23,405 bases of DNA from CAZECE01 sp964510525 (GTDB lineage Bacteria; Pseudomonadota; Gammaproteobacteria; Pseudomonadales; JANQJO01), in contig CAZECE010000149.1 in the NCBI GenBank assembly GCA_964510525.1, forward strand, positions 1-23,405, given 5' to 3'. How positions within the stretch are numbered: the first letter of the stretch is position 1; every line of letters begins with the position of its first letter. The position numbers and the translations under genes are program-made. Below the pieces are notes generated by a model, which searched no databases, was not told the DNA's origin, and worked only from the letters and a program-made list of their open reading frames with translations. Positions 22,916 to 23,405 of the stretch are shown here, in pieces.

Positions 22916-23405
22916 CTATGAGATTTCCCTCATAGCCTCCAATTCTCTATAACGACTTTCAGGGCTTTTGGTGTATTTTGCTAGGAAGTGATAGGCGAGG
23001 GGGACGATGTACAGGGACAATAGTACTGAGGCTAAGACGCCAAATAAAACCACGATGCCGATCGATGAGCGGGTTTCTGCTCCAGCACCACTGGTGATGA
23101 TTAAGGGCAGGGTGCCGACCAGAGTCGTTAACCCTGTCATGACGATGGGCTTGAAGCGAACCTCGGTGGCTTGGAGTAAGGCCGCATCAACCGTGAGGCC
23201 GCGGTCTCTCAGTTGATTGGCAAATTCGACAATCAAAATGGCATTTTTGGCGGCCAAACCGACTAGCATGATTAAGCCTATTTGCGAATAAATGTTGAGG
23301 GTTTCATTAAACATATACAGCCCCAACAACCCGCCTCCGGCCACGGCGGGAACAGTGAGCATGATAATCAATGGGTGAATAAAACTTTCAAATTGTGCCG
23401 CTAAA
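22916..23405 (-). CDS. RND efflux transporter permease subunit, C-terminal part (5' end outside window)
   Basis: The frame stays open to the right edge (about 163 codons visible, last full codon ending at 23404). It reads AAQFESFIHPLIIMLTVPAV, then QIGLIMLVGLAAKNAILIVE, LQATEVRFKPIVMTGLTT and SSIGIVVLFGVLASVLLSLY. These are the C-terminal transmembrane helices 9-12 and the strongly conserved GLAAKNAILIVEFA helix of AcrB/MexB-type (HAE1) inner-membrane proton-driven multidrug pumps. These work as trimers with a periplasmic adaptor and an outer-membrane channel. It ends with a short charged tail (SRYRELEAMREIS). Which pump it is cannot be told from this part. Its composition is less AT-rich than the effector-like genes, so it probably marks the ancestral chromosome next to the acquired block. 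Confidence 0.93.
   Translation of the reverse strand, partial: LAAQFESFIHPLIIMLTVPAVAGGGLLGLYMFNETLNIYSQIGLIMLVGLAAKNAILIVEFANQLRDRGLTVDAALLQATEVRFKPIVMTGLTTLVGTLPLIITSGAGAETRSSIGIVVLFGVLASVLLSLYIVPLAYHFLAKYTKSPESRYRELEAMREIS

Overview
The window looks like chromosomal DNA of a Gram-negative bacterium, most likely a gammaproteobacterium. The evidence is Sec signal peptides, an outer-membrane beta-barrel protein, an RND efflux permease and an abiE-type toxin-antitoxin locus. I see no rRNA, tRNA, CRISPR array or transposase. No marker fixes the genus; the content would suit a marine or host-associated lineage, but that is a guess.

Left block (about 1-11172, + strand): a probable operon for a very large secreted polymorphic toxin. 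Three small secreted cysteine-containing proteins come first (the first is cut by the window edge) and look like diverged copies of one another. A 154-residue membrane-anchored helical protein follows. Next is a 3089-residue protein joining a signal peptide, a beta/gamma-crystallin-like domain, a Ser/Thr-rich linker, an SpvB-type domain, seven FG-GAP-like repeats with paired cysteines, a TcdB-middle region, RHS repeats, an RHS core and a variable C-terminal tip. It resembles a TcB-TcC fusion, but about 610 residues of coiled-coil-rich sequence interrupt its RHS repeats. A 95-residue, two-helix membrane protein overlaps its stop codon (ATGA) and is the obvious immunity candidate. 

Middle block (11283-13466, + strand): an outer-membrane beta-barrel protein with a good terminator, then an abiE locus. 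The AbiEi antitoxin is intact and its start codon lies inside a perfect 10-bp inverted repeat. The AbiEii toxin gene is broken: its central part is missing and an in-frame stop sits at the junction, so the antitoxin is an orphan.

Right block (13524-22882): AT-rich, poorly recognisable genes in mixed orientation. They are a 1185-residue protein with a pol-beta-type nucleotidyltransferase domain, long coiled coil and late membrane segment; a 463-residue probable lipoprotein; and three unknown proteins of 425, 418 and 338 residues. Several have polar, low-complexity N-termini like those of secreted effectors, and several starts lack a Shine-Dalgarno sequence. The block looks horizontally acquired. 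It ends beside the 3' end of an RND efflux permease gene (22916 to the right edge, - strand). A diverged remnant of the same kind of gene end lies about 1.2 kb away (21680-21723), which bears on how the last effector-like gene arrived there.
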